A stretch of DNA of 64,000 nucleotides from Haematobia irritans (taxonomy: Eukaryota; Arthropoda; Insecta; Diptera; Muscidae). Made by a program: the position numbers and the translations under genes. Location: assembly GCF_050003625.1 (NCBI RefSeq), contig NC_134398.1, positions 17,124,997-17,188,996 of the forward strand, read 5' to 3'. A model generated the notes under the pieces. That model made no database searches, was not told where the DNA came from, and saw nothing but the letters and a program-made list of their open reading frames with translations. Numbering within the stretch: the first letter of the stretch is position 1; the number at the start of each line of letters is the position of its first letter. This document shows positions 11,583 through 24,600 of the stretch, piece by piece.

Positions 11583-14500
11583 AATTACGGTAGCCAAAAT
11601 TGATCGATTTCTAGCAAAAGTGGTAGATTTTTTCACTCTTTGGTAGAATTCTTGACGTTTTGGTAGATTTTGCGAAAAATTCGTCTCCAACTCGAGGTAC
11701 ATCAATTCTCTATAGAAATTAAATCTTGACAACATTTTCTATAGAAATAAAATTGTAAAAAAAAATTCTATAGAAATAAAATTTTGACGACATAAAATTT
11801 TGACAAAATACAATTTTGGTAAATAAAATTTTGATAAAATTTTCCATAGAAATAAAATTTTGATAAAATTTTCCATAGAAATAAAATTTTGATAAAATTT
11901 TCTATAGAAATATAATTTTGATAAAATTTTCTATAGATATAAAATTTTGACAAAATTTACTATAGATATAAAATTTTGACAAAATTTTCTATAAATATAA
12001 AATTTTGGCAAAATTTTCTTTAGATATAAAATTTTGGCAAAATTTCTATAGACATAAAATTTAAAAAAAAAGTTCTATAGAATAAAATTTTGACAAAATT
12101 TTCTATAGAAATAAAATTTTGACAAAATTTTCTATAGAAATAAAATTTTAAAAAAAATTTCTAAAGAAATAAAATTTTGACGAAATAAAATTTTGAAAAA
12201 CTAAAATTTTGAAAAAATAAAATTTTGATAAATAAAATTTTGAAAAAAATTTCTATAGAAATAAAATTTTGACATACTTTACTATAGAAAAAAATTTTGA
12301 TAAAATTTTCTATAGAAATAAAATTTTGACAAAATTTTCTATATACAATTTTGACAAAATTTTCTATAGATATAAAATTTTGGCAAAATTTTCTATAGAT
12401 ATAAAATTTTGGCAAAATTTTCTATAGATATAAAATTTTGACAAAATTTTCTTTAGATATAAAATTTTGACAAAATTTTCTATAGAAATAAAATTCAGAC
12501 AAAATTTTCCATAGAAATGGTTTTTTAAAAAACAACGAAATTAAATTTTGATAAAATTTTGACATAATTTTTTATAGAAATAAAATGTAGACAAAATTTT
12601 CTATATAAATAAAATTTTGACAAAATGTTCTATAGAAATAAACTTTTGACAAAATTCTCTATAAAAATAAAATATTGACAAAATTTTCTAGAAAATTTTC
12701 TATTAAAAATTTTGTCACAATTTTCTATAGAAATAAAATTTTGACATACTTTACTATAGAAAAAAATATTCACAAAATTTTCTATAGAGATAAAATTTTG
12801 ATAAAATTTTCTATAGAAATAAAATTTTGACAAAATTTTTTATAGATATAAAATGTTGACAAAATTTTCTATAGATATAAAATTTTGACATAGTTTTTTC
12901 ATAGAAATAAAATTTAAAAAAAAAGTTCTATAGAATAAAATTTTGACAAAATTTTCTATAGAAATAAAATTTTGACAATATTTTCTATAGAAATAAAATT
13001 CTGACAAAATTTTCTATAGAAATAAAATTTTGACAAAATTTTCTATAAAAAAAACGAATTTTGATAAAATTTTGACATAATTTTTTATAGAAATAAAATT
13101 TAGACAAAATTTTCTATATAAATAAAATTTAAAAAAAATTTTATAAAATTTATAAAATAAATATTATATTAAAAATTGATAAAATTTTGACGAAATAAAA
13201 TTTTGCCAAATTTTCTATAGAAATAAAATTGTGATAAAATTTTCTATAGAAATAAAATTTTGACAAAATTTTCTATAGATATAAAATGTTGACAAAATTT
13301 TCAATAGATATAAAATTTTGGCAAAATTTTCTATAGATATAAAATTTTGACAACATTTTCTATAGGAATAAAATTTTGACAAAATTTTCTTTAGAAATAA
13401 AATTTTGACAAAATTTTCTATAGATATAAAATTTTGGCAAAATTCTCTATATATATAAAATTTTGGCAAAATTTTCTATAGATATAAAATTTTGGCAAAA
13501 TTTTCTATAGAAATAAAATTTAAAACAAATTTCTATAGAATAAAATTTTGACAAAATTTTCTATAGAAATAAAATGTTGATAACATTTTCTTTAGAAATA
13601 AAATTCTGACAAAATTTTCTATAGAAATAAAATTTTGACATAATTTTTTATAGAAATAAAATTTAAAATTTTATTTTATTTAATTTTTTATAGAAATAAA
13701 AATATAAATAAAATTTTAAAAAAATATTCTATAGAAATAAAATTTTGACAAAAATTTCTGTAGAAATAAAATTTTGACATAATTTACTATAGAAAAAAAT
13801 TTTCTATGGAAATAAAATTTTGATAAAATTTTCTATAGAGATGAAATTTAGATAAAATTTTCTATAGATATAAAATTTTGACAAAATTTTCTATAGATAA
13901 AAAATTTTGGCAAAATTTCCTATAGATATAAAATTTTGGCAAAATTTTCTATAGATATAAAATTTTGACAAAATTTTCTATAAGAATAAAATTTTGACAA
14001 AATTTTCTTTAGAAATAAAATTTTGACAAAATTTTCTATAGATATAAAATTTTTGCAAAATTCTCTACATATATAACATTTTGACAAAATTTTCTATAGA
14101 TATAAAATTTTTGGCAAAATTTTCTATAGATATAAAATTTTGACAAAATTTTCTATAGAAATAAAATTTAAAACAAATTTCTATAGAATAAAATTTTGAC
14201 AAAATTTTCTATAGAAATAAAATGTTGACAACATTTTCTTTAGAAATAAAATTCTGACAAAACTTTCTATAGAAATAAAATTTTGACATAATTTTTTATA
14301 GAAATAAAATTTAAAATTTTATTTTATTTTATTTAATTTTTTATAGAAATAAAAATATAAATAAAATCTTAAAAAAATATTCTATAGAAATAAACTTTTG
14401 ACGAAATAGAATTTTGACAAAAATTTCTGTAGAAATAAAATTTTGACATAATTTACTATAGAAAAAAATTTTCTATGGAAATAAAATTTTGATAAAATTT

Positions 14501-15100
14501 TCTATAGATATAAAATTTTGACAAAATTTTCTATAGATATAAAATTTTGACAAAATTTTCTATAGATAAAAAATTTTGGCAAAATTTCCTATAGATATAA
14601 AATTTTGGCAAAATTTTCTATAGATATAAAATTTTAACAAAATTTTCTATAGATATAAAATTTTGACAAAATTTTCTATAGATATAAAATTTTGACAAAA
14701 TTTTCTATAGAAATACAATTTTAAAAAAGTTCTATAGAATAAAATTTTGACAAAATTTTCTATAGAAATAAAATTTTGACAAAATTTTCTGCAAATATAA
14801 AATTTTGACAATATTCTCTATAAAATATTGACAAAATTTTCTGTAGAAAATTTTCTATTGAATTAAAATTTTTTCATCATTTTCTATACAAGTAAAATTT
14901 TGACAAAATTTTCTATAGAAATAAAATATTGACAACATTTTCTATAGAAATAAAATTTTGACATAATTTTCTATAGAAATAAAATTTTGACAAAATCTGC
15001 TACAGAAATATTTTTTTGAGATATTTTTTAATTTAGTAGATTTGTGGTAAAATTTTTTTAAAATTTTATAGATTATTTTGAATTTCGAGTTCTAACCGTG
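11583..15100 (+). mobile_element. 29-bp minisatellite element with both ends (copy A)
   Basis: The left end at 11587 (TTACGGTAGCC) is followed by the left block: TTTGGTAGAATTCTTGACG, TTTTGGTAGATTTTG, then CTCCAACTCGAGGTAC. About 3.3 kb of monomers follow, many carrying the GATATAAAATTTTGGCAAAA variant. The right block at 15030-15100 reads TTTAGTAGATTTGTGG, then GATTATTTTGAATTTCGAG and TCTAACCGTGG. Start and end are therefore inversely related (ACGGTAGCC and TAACCGTGG). No protein is encoded. Confidence 0.65.
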
Positions 15101-15101
15101 G

Positions 15102-15497
15102 AAAAATCGATCCAGAGAGCTCAGCAAAGCACATCATTACAGAAACTTAGACCCAGATAGAGGCAAACTGTATTTCGCTGCAGGTTATACCTTCAGAGAG
15201 ATTAGATGGGTTTTCAAAGCACGTGTAGACTTAATATATCTAAATTCACATAATCGGAATGCAGATGATCAATGTTCGCTTTGCAACCTTTCGGAGAGAG
15301 AGACACTTTACCATTTCTTAGCAGTTTGTCCAATTTTTAGAGGCCAGCGGACTCAATTCTTTTGTAAAACATACTTATCCGAGCGAGAAGTTGTACAAAT
15401 CCTAGATGGAAGAGGGGATCATGACTGGAGAAACTTGGTCAAATATATTACAACCTCAATAACATACAGGAAGCTGATAATGTCAGAGTATTCCTAA
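15102..15497 (+). pseudogene. Non-LTR retrotransposon ORF2, C-terminal fragment (copy 1)
   Basis: This is an open frame of 131 residues with no start codon, ending at TAA 15495-15497. It contains GKLYFAAGYTFREIRWVFKA and CSLCNLSERETLYHFLAVCP. The CxxC...HxxxxC knuckle is the one found after the reverse transcriptase in many insect non-LTR elements. It is fused to the right end of the minisatellite element at 15101, so it was either captured or was the insertion site. It is intact in frame but has no reverse transcriptase in front of it. Confidence 0.7.
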
Positions 15498-17248
15498 TTT
15501 ACTCCGATATTCATATATGTGCAAGCCTTAAAGTTCTTTAGAAATAAAATTTTGACAAAATTTTCTATAGATATAAAATTTTGGCAAAATTCTCTATATA
15601 TATAAAATTTTGGCAAAATTTTCTATAGATATAAAATTTTGGCAAAATTTTCTATAGAAATAAAATTTAAAACAAATTTCTATAGAATAAAATTTTGACA
15701 AAATTTTCTATAGAAATAAAATGTTGATAACATTTTCTTTAGAAATAAAATTCTGACAAAATTTTCTATAGAAATAAAATTTTGACATAATTTTTTATAG
15801 AAATAAAATTTAAAATTTTATTTTATTTAATTTTTTATAGAAATAAAAATATAAATAAAATTTTAAAAAAATATTCTATAGAAATAAAATTTTGACAAAA
15901 ATTTCTGTAGAAATAAAATTTTGACATAATTTACTATAGAAAAAAATTTTCTATGGAAATAAAATTTTGATAAAATTTTCTATAGAGATGAAATTTAGAT
16001 AAAATTTTCTATAGATATAAAATTTTGACAAAATTTTCTATAGATAAAAAATTTTGGCAAAATTTCCTATAGATATAAAATTTTGGCAAAATTTTCTATA
16101 GATATAAAATTTTGACAAAATTTTCTATAAGAATAAAATTTTGACAAAATTTTCTTTAGAAATAAAATTTTGACAAAATTTTCTATAGATATAAAATTTT
16201 TGCAAAATTCTCTACATATATAACATTTTGACAAAATTTTCTATAGATATAAAATTTTTGGCAAAATTTTCTATAGATATAAAATTTTGACAAAATTTTC
16301 TATAGAAATAAAATTTAAAACAAATTTCTATAGAATAAAATTTTGACAAAATTTTCTATAGAAATAAAATGTTGACAACATTTTCTTTAGAAATAAAATT
16401 CTGACAAAACTTTCTATAGAAATAAAATTTTGACATAATTTTTTATAGAAATAAAATTTAAAATTTTATTTTATTTTATTTAATTTTTTATAGAAATAAA
16501 AATATAAATAAAATCTTAAAAAAATATTCTATAGAAATAAACTTTTGACGAAATAGAATTTTGACAAAAATTTCTGTAGAAATAAAATTTTGACATAATT
16601 TACTATAGAAAAAAATTTTCTATGGAAATAAAATTTTGATAAAATTTTCTATAGATATAAAATTTTGACAAAATTTTCTATAGATATAAAATTTTGACAA
16701 AATTTTCTATAGATAAAAAATTTTGGCAAAATTTCCTATAGATATAAAATTTTGGCAAAATTTTCTATAGATATAAAATTTTAACAAAATTTTCTATAGA
16801 TATAAAATTTTGACAAAATTTTCTATAGATATAAAATTTTGACAAAATTTTCTATAGAAATACAATTTTAGAAAAGTTCTATAGAATAAAATTTTGACAA
16901 AATTTTCTATAGAAATAAAATTTTGACAAAATTTTCTGCAAATATAAAATTTTGACAATATTCTCTATAAAATATTGACAAAATTTTCTGTAGAAAATTT
17001 TCTATTGAATTAAAATTTTTTCATCATTTTCTATACAAGTAAAATTTTGACAAAATTTTCTATAGAAATAAAATATTGACAACATTTTCTATAGAAATAA
17101 AATTTTGACATAATTTTCTATAGAAATAAAATTTTGACAAAATCTGCTACAGAAATATTTTTTTGAGATATTTTTTAATTTAGTAGATTTGTGGTAAAAT
17201 TTTTTTAAAATTTTATAGATTATTTTGAATTTCGAGTTCTAACCGTGG

Positions 17249-17644
17249 AAAAATCGATCCAGAGAGCTCAGCAAAGCACATCATTACAGAAACTTAGACC
17301 CAGATAGAGGCAAACTGTATTTCGCTGCAGGTTATACCTTCAGAGAGATTAGATGGGTTTTCAAAGCACGTGTAGACTTAATATATCTAAATTCACATAA
17401 TCGGAATGCAGATGATCAATGTTCGCTTTGCAACCTTTCGGAGAGAGAGACACTTTACCATTTCTTAGCAGTTTGTCCAATTTTTAGAGGCCAGCGGACT
17501 CAATTCTTTTGTAAAACATACTTATCCGAGCGAGAAGTTGTACAAATCCTAGATGGAAGAGGGGATCATGACTGGAGAAACTTGGTCAAATATATTACAA
17601 CCTCAATAACATACAGGAAGCTGATAATGTCAGAGTATTCCTAA
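17249..17644 (+). pseudogene. Non-LTR retrotransposon ORF2, C-terminal fragment (copy 2)
   Basis: Second copy of the fragment at 15102-15497, displaced by exactly 2147 bp and carried by the tandem duplication. It ends at TAA 17642-17644. The reading frame and the zinc-knuckle cysteines are unchanged. Confidence 0.7.
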
Positions 17645-17976
17645 TTTACTCCGATATTCATATATGTGCAAGCCTTAAAGTTATACAAAAGTTTATAAAA
17701 TTAAATTCCGGCTGACGACAATATGTTATAGCCGTAAATCGTTGTTTCGCTTTATTTACTTTTTTTGTAAGAAAAACAAACTAAAGTAACTAAAATGCAA
17801 AATCAAAAATTTTATACCGTGTATATATAAATGAAAATTATGAAATATGTTAAAGATACTACTACTACTACTTGTAACCGTGGACTGGATTCAAATTTGC
17901 AACTGAACTTTTTCCAAGAACCCCCATAGTAATTCGGTCCCAATATACATGGATTTAACTTTGCTTTGCCCATGTC

Positions 17977-18600
17977 TATCTAGTTAGAAAATCACCATGA
18001 TGAACAGTTTTGATATTTTGAAGATTTTTTCTTTGTTATTTCAACCTTCATTCTTCTTCACAACGAAATTCAAAATTTGGTAAATTTCGTTTATTTAGTT
18101 TTTTTCTCAAGTCACTCAACACTTTCAAACCACATGTGTTTACAGTTAGAAAATCACTAGTATTGATATCTTGTTTGTGAAGTTTTTTCTTTGTCACCCT
18201 TTAGATTTTTAGTTAGGTTTTAGTTGAAGAATAGCACCGGTATCAAAGAAATACAAGCCAGTTCAAAAAGCTCCAATTTCAAACCCCGTGGTCTATCTAG
18301 TTAGAAAAGCACCATGCTAAACAGTTTTGATATTTTGTTTGCGAAGTTTTTTTCTTTGTCACCTTTACCTCCATTCCACTTACTAACTAAATAAAAAATT
18401 TTATTAATATAATTTATTTAGTTTTTCTCCAGGCACTCAACGCTTTCAAACCCCATGTGCATATAGTTAGAAAAGCACCATGATAAACAGCTTTGATATT
18501 TTGTTTTATGAAGTTTCTCTTTGTCATCTTTGTCATTTCAACCTTCATTCCAATCTACAAACTAAATTCTAAATTTTATTAATTTTCTTTATTTATTTGT
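17977..18600 (+). repeat. Four ~160-bp tandem repeats directly upstream of CFAP299
   Basis: Copies start near 17977, 18140, 18293 and 18457. Each has TAGTTAGAAAAGCACCATGA-like, TTTTGATATTTTG, TCTTTGTCACCTTT and CTCAAGCACTCAACGCTTTC words, ending in CAAACCCCATGTG. The last copy runs to within ~25 bp of the CFAP299 start codon, so the promoter and leader must lie inside the repeats. Confidence 0.75.
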
Positions 18601-18622
18601 TTACTCAAATCATCTCATCGAT

Positions 18623-21600
18623 ATGGGCTCAATAGCCCAAGATATGTTTCTTTTGGATTGTCCAACATATGAAGATTATTTGGATACATTTGTAACAATC
18701 AATGACAAACGTTATCTACGCAATGTACGTTTCTGTCATATGCTTGTCGATTTGGGTTATCGTTCGAGGACAGAGATTTATAGTCCCGAACAATTTCTGC
18801 AACGTAAGGCTGCCGTAGAAGAGTCTCTGTGGCCCATTAAAAAATCCACAATATTCTTTAGTGATGGCATGAATTCTAAAGATCCTGTTCTAGTAGAGTT
18901 GGCAGCGAGGGAACGTCCAAATGTACAGAAAATGATATCGGTAAGAAATTGAAAGAAAATATAGTATCTGTATCAAGAATTTTATTAAAAAGGCATCCAT
19001 TTTTATAACGAATCGTAAATTTCCGATCCAGGGCAGGGAGCACGATTGCCACAGTTGGTAGAATTCTACAAAAAATGGTAAATTTTTAACTGTTTTGTAG
19101 ATTGGTAGAATTCTTCATGTTTTGGTAGATTTTGCAAAATATTCCTCTCCAGCAAAGACGTACAAAATTTTCTATAGAAATAAAAATTTGACAAAATTTT
19201 CTAAAAAAATAAAACTTTGACAAAAAATAAAATTTGTCCAAAATTTTCTATAAAAATAAAATTTTGACAAAATTTTCTATGAAAAAAATTTTGACAACAT
19301 TTTCTATAAAAATAAATTTTGAAAAAAATTTCTATAAAAATAAAATGTTCCTAAAAAAATAAAATTTTGACAATTGTTCCTAAAAAATAAAATTTTGACA
19401 AATTTTCTATAAAAATAAAATTTTTACCAAATCTTTAAAATTAAATTTTGACAAAATTTTCTATAACTATAAAATGTTGACAAAATTTTCTCTAAAAATA
19501 AAATGTTGACAAAATTTTCTATAAAAATAAAATTTTGACAAAATAATTGTATAAAATAAAATTTTGACAAAATTTTTTATAAAAATAAAATTTTGACAAA
19601 ATTTTTTATAAAAATAAAATTTTGACAAAATTTTTTATAAAAATAAAATTTTGACAAAATCTTCTATAAAAATAAAATTTTGACAAAATTTTCTATAGAA
19701 AAAAAATGTTGACCAAATTTTCTATAGAAATAAAATTTTGACCAAATTTTCTATAGAAATAAAATTTTGACCAAATTTTCTATAAAAATTAAATTTTGGC
19801 AAAATTTTCTATAAAAATTAAATTTTGGCAAAATTTTCTATGAAAACAAAATTTTGACAAAATTTTCTATAAAAAAAACTTTTGACAAAATTTTCTATAA
19901 AAACAAAATTTTCTTTAAAAATAAAATGTTCCTAAAAAATAAATTTTGGACAAATTTTCTATTAACATAAAATTTTGCCAAAAATTTTATAAAATAAAAG
20001 TTTGACAAAATTGACTATAAAAATAAAATTTTAACAAAATTTACTATAGAAATTTTGACTAAATTTTCTAAAGAAATAAAATGTTGACAACATTTTCTAT
20101 AAAAATCATATCTTGACAAAATTTTCTAAAGAAATAAAATTTGACAACATTTTCTATAAAAATAAAATTTTGACAAAATTTTCTATAAAAAAAAATATAA
20201 AATTTTCTATAAAAATAAAACGTTGACAAAATTTTCTATAGAAATAAAATGTTGGCCAAATTTACTATAGAAATAAAATGTTGACAAATTTTCTATAAAA
20301 GTAAAATTTTGACAAAATTTTCTATAAACATAAAATTTTGACAAAATTTTCAATAAAAATGAAATCTTAGTAAAATTTCCTATAAAAATAAAATTTTGGC
20401 AAAATTTTCTATAAAAATAAAATTTTAGCAAAATTTTCTATAGAAATAAAATTTTGGCAAAATTTTCTATAAAAATAAATTTTTGACAAAATTTTCTATA
20501 AAAAAAATTTGACAAAATCTATATATATAAAATTCAATCTATGTTTGTTTATTTGTTTGTTTGTATGTTCCGAGTTGGCTCCGAAACGGCTGAACCGATT
20601 TACTTGACACTTTCAGAGATCGTAGGGGGCCTTCATGTGGTGAAAATAGGGTACCTCATTTTTTGACACCTGGTCGCGGAGAGGGACCTCACCTTTGTCG
20701 GACTTTTTGAAAATTGGACCAAAGTTGACCGATTTGCTAGAAATTTTCATTGAAGATTGGGGTTGGCATCTAGACAAAGATCCGCTACTTTATATTTCGA
20801 TATTTGGTGCTGGAGGGGGGGCCTCCCCTTTGTTCGACTTTTTTTTAAAGTACAGTGAAAAAACTAAAATTCTCTAAATTATCTGAGATTTACAGAGAAC
20901 ATGTGGTGAGGTTGTGGAATTAATATGGGGTACCTGATGATTTCATATGTGGATGGGGAGGGGGACCTCCCCCTTGCCCTACTTTTTGAAACTTGGAACA
21001 AAATTATGCGATTTGCTTGAAATTTTCATTGAATGTAGGGGTTGGCATTTAGACAAAAATCTGCTACATTATTTTTCGATATTTGGTCGGGGAGGGGGAC
21101 CACCCTTTGCCCGATTTTTTTTTTTTTTTTGTTGAAAGCACAAACAAAACTAAACTGCCCCGACTGAAATTTTACGAAAAAATGGGTTATAAAATTTATA
21201 TCAGGTTCCTGATTTTTTAATAAAAATAAAAGGGCATAGGGAGACATCCGCTTCTTAAGTACATACAGAGAAACAATTAAACTTTACCGAGTTACTTGAA
21301 ATTTACAGAGGACTGGGGAGAGGTTACGATATTAATAGTTCATACCTGATTTTGTGATATTTGGACGGAAGAGAGGGTGCATCATTTTCCAACATTTTAG
21401 CAAATGTTAATGTGGTAAAATTTTTTACTACTTTTGCTTATTCCGATTTATTGGATGGGAAACAGTAATTCTTTGTATGTTATTATAATATAGTGCTTAA
21501 TTTTCCGATATGTTGAGGAGAGTATACCTTTCCTTGACAAACCACACTTAAAATTCACAAGAAATATAGAAGATTGTCCAACTACTTGAATACAGAACAT

Positions 21601-24600
21601 TATTAAAAAATTTTGGAGGAAAGGGTACACCCTCTCCCGCCGTATTTGTACCTATAAACGAAAAATCAAGTAGTCCGATTTGTTTAAAAGAATTCAAATC
21701 TTTTCGAATTTGTTTTCAGCAAGTGGGATATAGTTGAATAAGTTAACGCAAAATGTTCCTCCAAATACGCTTCGGCAGGCGCAGCCAAGCGGGCCGGGTT
21801 ACGCTAGTTTTCTATAAAAATAAAATTTTCTATAAAAATAATATGTTCCTAAAAAATAAAATTTTGACAATTTTTCTTTAAAAATAAAATTTTGACAAAA
21901 ATTTTATAAAATAAAATTTTGACAAAATTGACTGTAAAAATAAAATTTTAACAAAATTGACTGTAAAAATAAAATTTTAACAAAATTCACTATAGAAATT
22001 TTGACCAAATTTTCTATAGAAATAAAATGTTGACAACATTTTCTATAAAAATCATATTTTGACAAAATTTTCTATAGAAATAAAATTTTGACAACATTTT
22101 CAAAAAAATAAAATTTTGACAATATGTTCTATAAAAATCATATATTGACAAAATTTTCTATAAAAATAAAATTTGGACAAAATTTTCTATAAAAACAAAA
22201 TTTTAACAAAACTTTTCTATAAATATAAAATTTTGACCACATTTTCGATACAAATAAAATCTTGACCAAATTTTCTATAAAAATAAAATTTTGACAAAAT
22301 TTTCAATAAAAATAAAACGTTGACAAAATTGTCTATAGAAATAAAATGTTGGCCAAATTTACTATAAAAATAAAATGTTGACAACATTTTCTATAAAAAT
22401 AAAATTTTCACAAAATTTCCTATAAAAATAAAATTTTTATAAAATTTTCTATAAAAATAAAATTTTGACAAAATTTTCAATAAAAATAAAATCTTAACAA
22501 AATTTTCTATAAAAATAAAATTTTGGCAAAATTTTCTATAGAAATAAAATTTTGGCAAAATTTTCTATAGATATAAAATTTTGACAAAAAGTTTGACAAC
22601 ATTTTCTATATAAATAAAATTTTGACAAAACTTTCTATAGAAATAAAATTTTGACAAAATTTTCTATAGAAATAAAATTAAAAAAAAAATCTATAGAAAT
22701 AAAATTTTGACAAAGTTTTCTATAGAAATAAAATTTTGACAAAAATGTTGACAACATTTTCTATAAAAATAAAATTTTGACAACATTTTCTATAAAAATA
22801 AAATTTTGACAAAATTTTTCATAAAAATAAAATTTTTATAAAACTTTCTATAAAAATGAAACGTTGACAAAATTGTCTATTGAAATAAAATGTTGGCCAA
22901 ATTTACTATAGAAATAAAATGTTGACAGCATTTTCTATAAAAATAAAATTTTGACAAAATTTCCTATAAAAATAAAATTTTGATAAAATTTTGACAAAAT
23001 TTTCAATAAAAATAAAATCTTAACAAAATTTTCTATAAAAATACAATTTTGGCAAAATTTTCTATAGAAATAAAATTTTGACAAAAAGTTTGACAACATT
23101 TTCTATATAAATAAAATTTTGACAAAACTTTCTATTGAAATAAAATGTTGACAAAAATTTCTATAGAAATAAAATTAAAAAAAAAATCTATAGAAATAAA
23201 ATTTTAACAAAATTCACTATAGAAATTTTGACCAAATTTTCTATAGAAATAAAATGTTGACAACATTTTCTATAAAAATCATATTTTGACAAAATTTTCT
23301 ATAGAAATAAAATTTTGACAACATTTTCTATAAAAATAAAATTTTGATATGTTCTATAAAAATCATATTTTGACAAAATTTTCTATAGAAATAAAATTTT
23401 GACAAATTTTTCTATAAAAACAAAATTTTAACAAAACTTTTCTATAATTATAAAATTTTGACCACATTTTCTATACAAATAAAATCTTGACCAAATTTTC
23501 TATAAAAATAAAATTTTCAATAAAAATAAAACGTTGACAAAATTGTCTATAGAAATAAAATGTTGGCCAAATTTACTATAAAAATAAAATGTTGACAACA
23601 TTTTCTATAAAAATAAAATTTTCACAAAATTTCCTATAAAAATAAAATTTTTATAAAATTTTCTATAAAAATAAAATTTTGACAAAATTTTCAATAAAAA
23701 TAAAATCTTAACAAAATTTTCTATAAAAATAAAATTTTGGCAAAATTTTCTATAGAAATAAAATGTTGACAAAAAGTTTGACAACATTTTATATATAAAT
23801 AAAATTTTGACAAAACTTTCTATAGAAATAAAATTTTGACAAAATTTTCTATAGAAATAAAATTAAAAAAAAATCTATAGAAATAAAATTTTGACAAAGT
23901 TTTCTATAGAAATAAAATTTTGACAAAAATGTTGACAACATTTTCTATAGAAATAAAATTTTGACAAAGTTTTCTAGAGAAATAAAATTTTGACAAAAAT
24001 GTTGACAACATTTTCTATAGAAATAAAATTTTGACAAAATTTTGATAAAATTTTCTATAAAAATAAAATTTTGACAACATTTTCTATAAAAATAAAATTT
24101 TGACAAAATTTTTCATAAAAATAAAATTTTTATAAAATTTTCTATAAAAATGAAACGTTGACAAAATTGTCTATAGAAATAAAATGTTGGCCAAATTTAC
24201 TATAGAAATAAAATGTTGACAGCATTTTCTATAAAAATAAAATTTTGACAAAATTTCCTATAAAAATAAAATTTTGATAAAATTTTGACAAAATTTTCAA
24301 TAAAAATAAAATCTTAACAAAATTTTCTATAAAAATAAAATTTTGGCAAAATTTTCTATAAAAATTAAATTTTGATAAAATTTTCTATAAAAATTAAATT
24401 TTGGCAAAATTTTCTATAAAAATAAAATTTTGACAAAATTTTCTATAAAAAAATTTTTGACAAAATTTTCTATAAAAATAAAATTTTGACAACATTTTCT
24501 ATAAAAATAAAATTTTGAAAAAATTTTCCATAAAAATAAAACGTTGACAAAATTTACTATAGAAATTTGGAGGAAAGGGTACACCCTCTCCCGCCGTATT

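Larger units (their letters stand above)
13389..17682 (+). repeat. Tandem duplication, unit 2147 bp (13389-15535 and 15536-17682)
   Basis: Landmarks in the first unit recur exactly 2147 bp later: CTTTAGAAATAAAATTTTGA at 13389 and 15536, and GCAAGCCTTAAAG at 15521 and 17668. By eye the copies differ at very few sites (for example TTTTAAAAAAGTTC against TTTTAGAAAAGTTC near 14725 and 16872), so the event is recent. The unit spans the last 1.7 kb of the array, the right end of the element and 430 bp of retrotransposon sequence. Inside each unit an older repeat of ~650 bp is visible (13575 and 14222). Confidence 0.9.

Noticed and set aside
13215..13469. Many open frames of 60-90 residues reading [24 protein letters not shown]
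   Set aside because: They are translations of the 29-bp monomer on its reverse strand: three monomers make an 87-nt cycle coding 28 residues and then TAG. Frames longer than that occur only where a monomer lost the TAG. There is no codon constraint or gene context.
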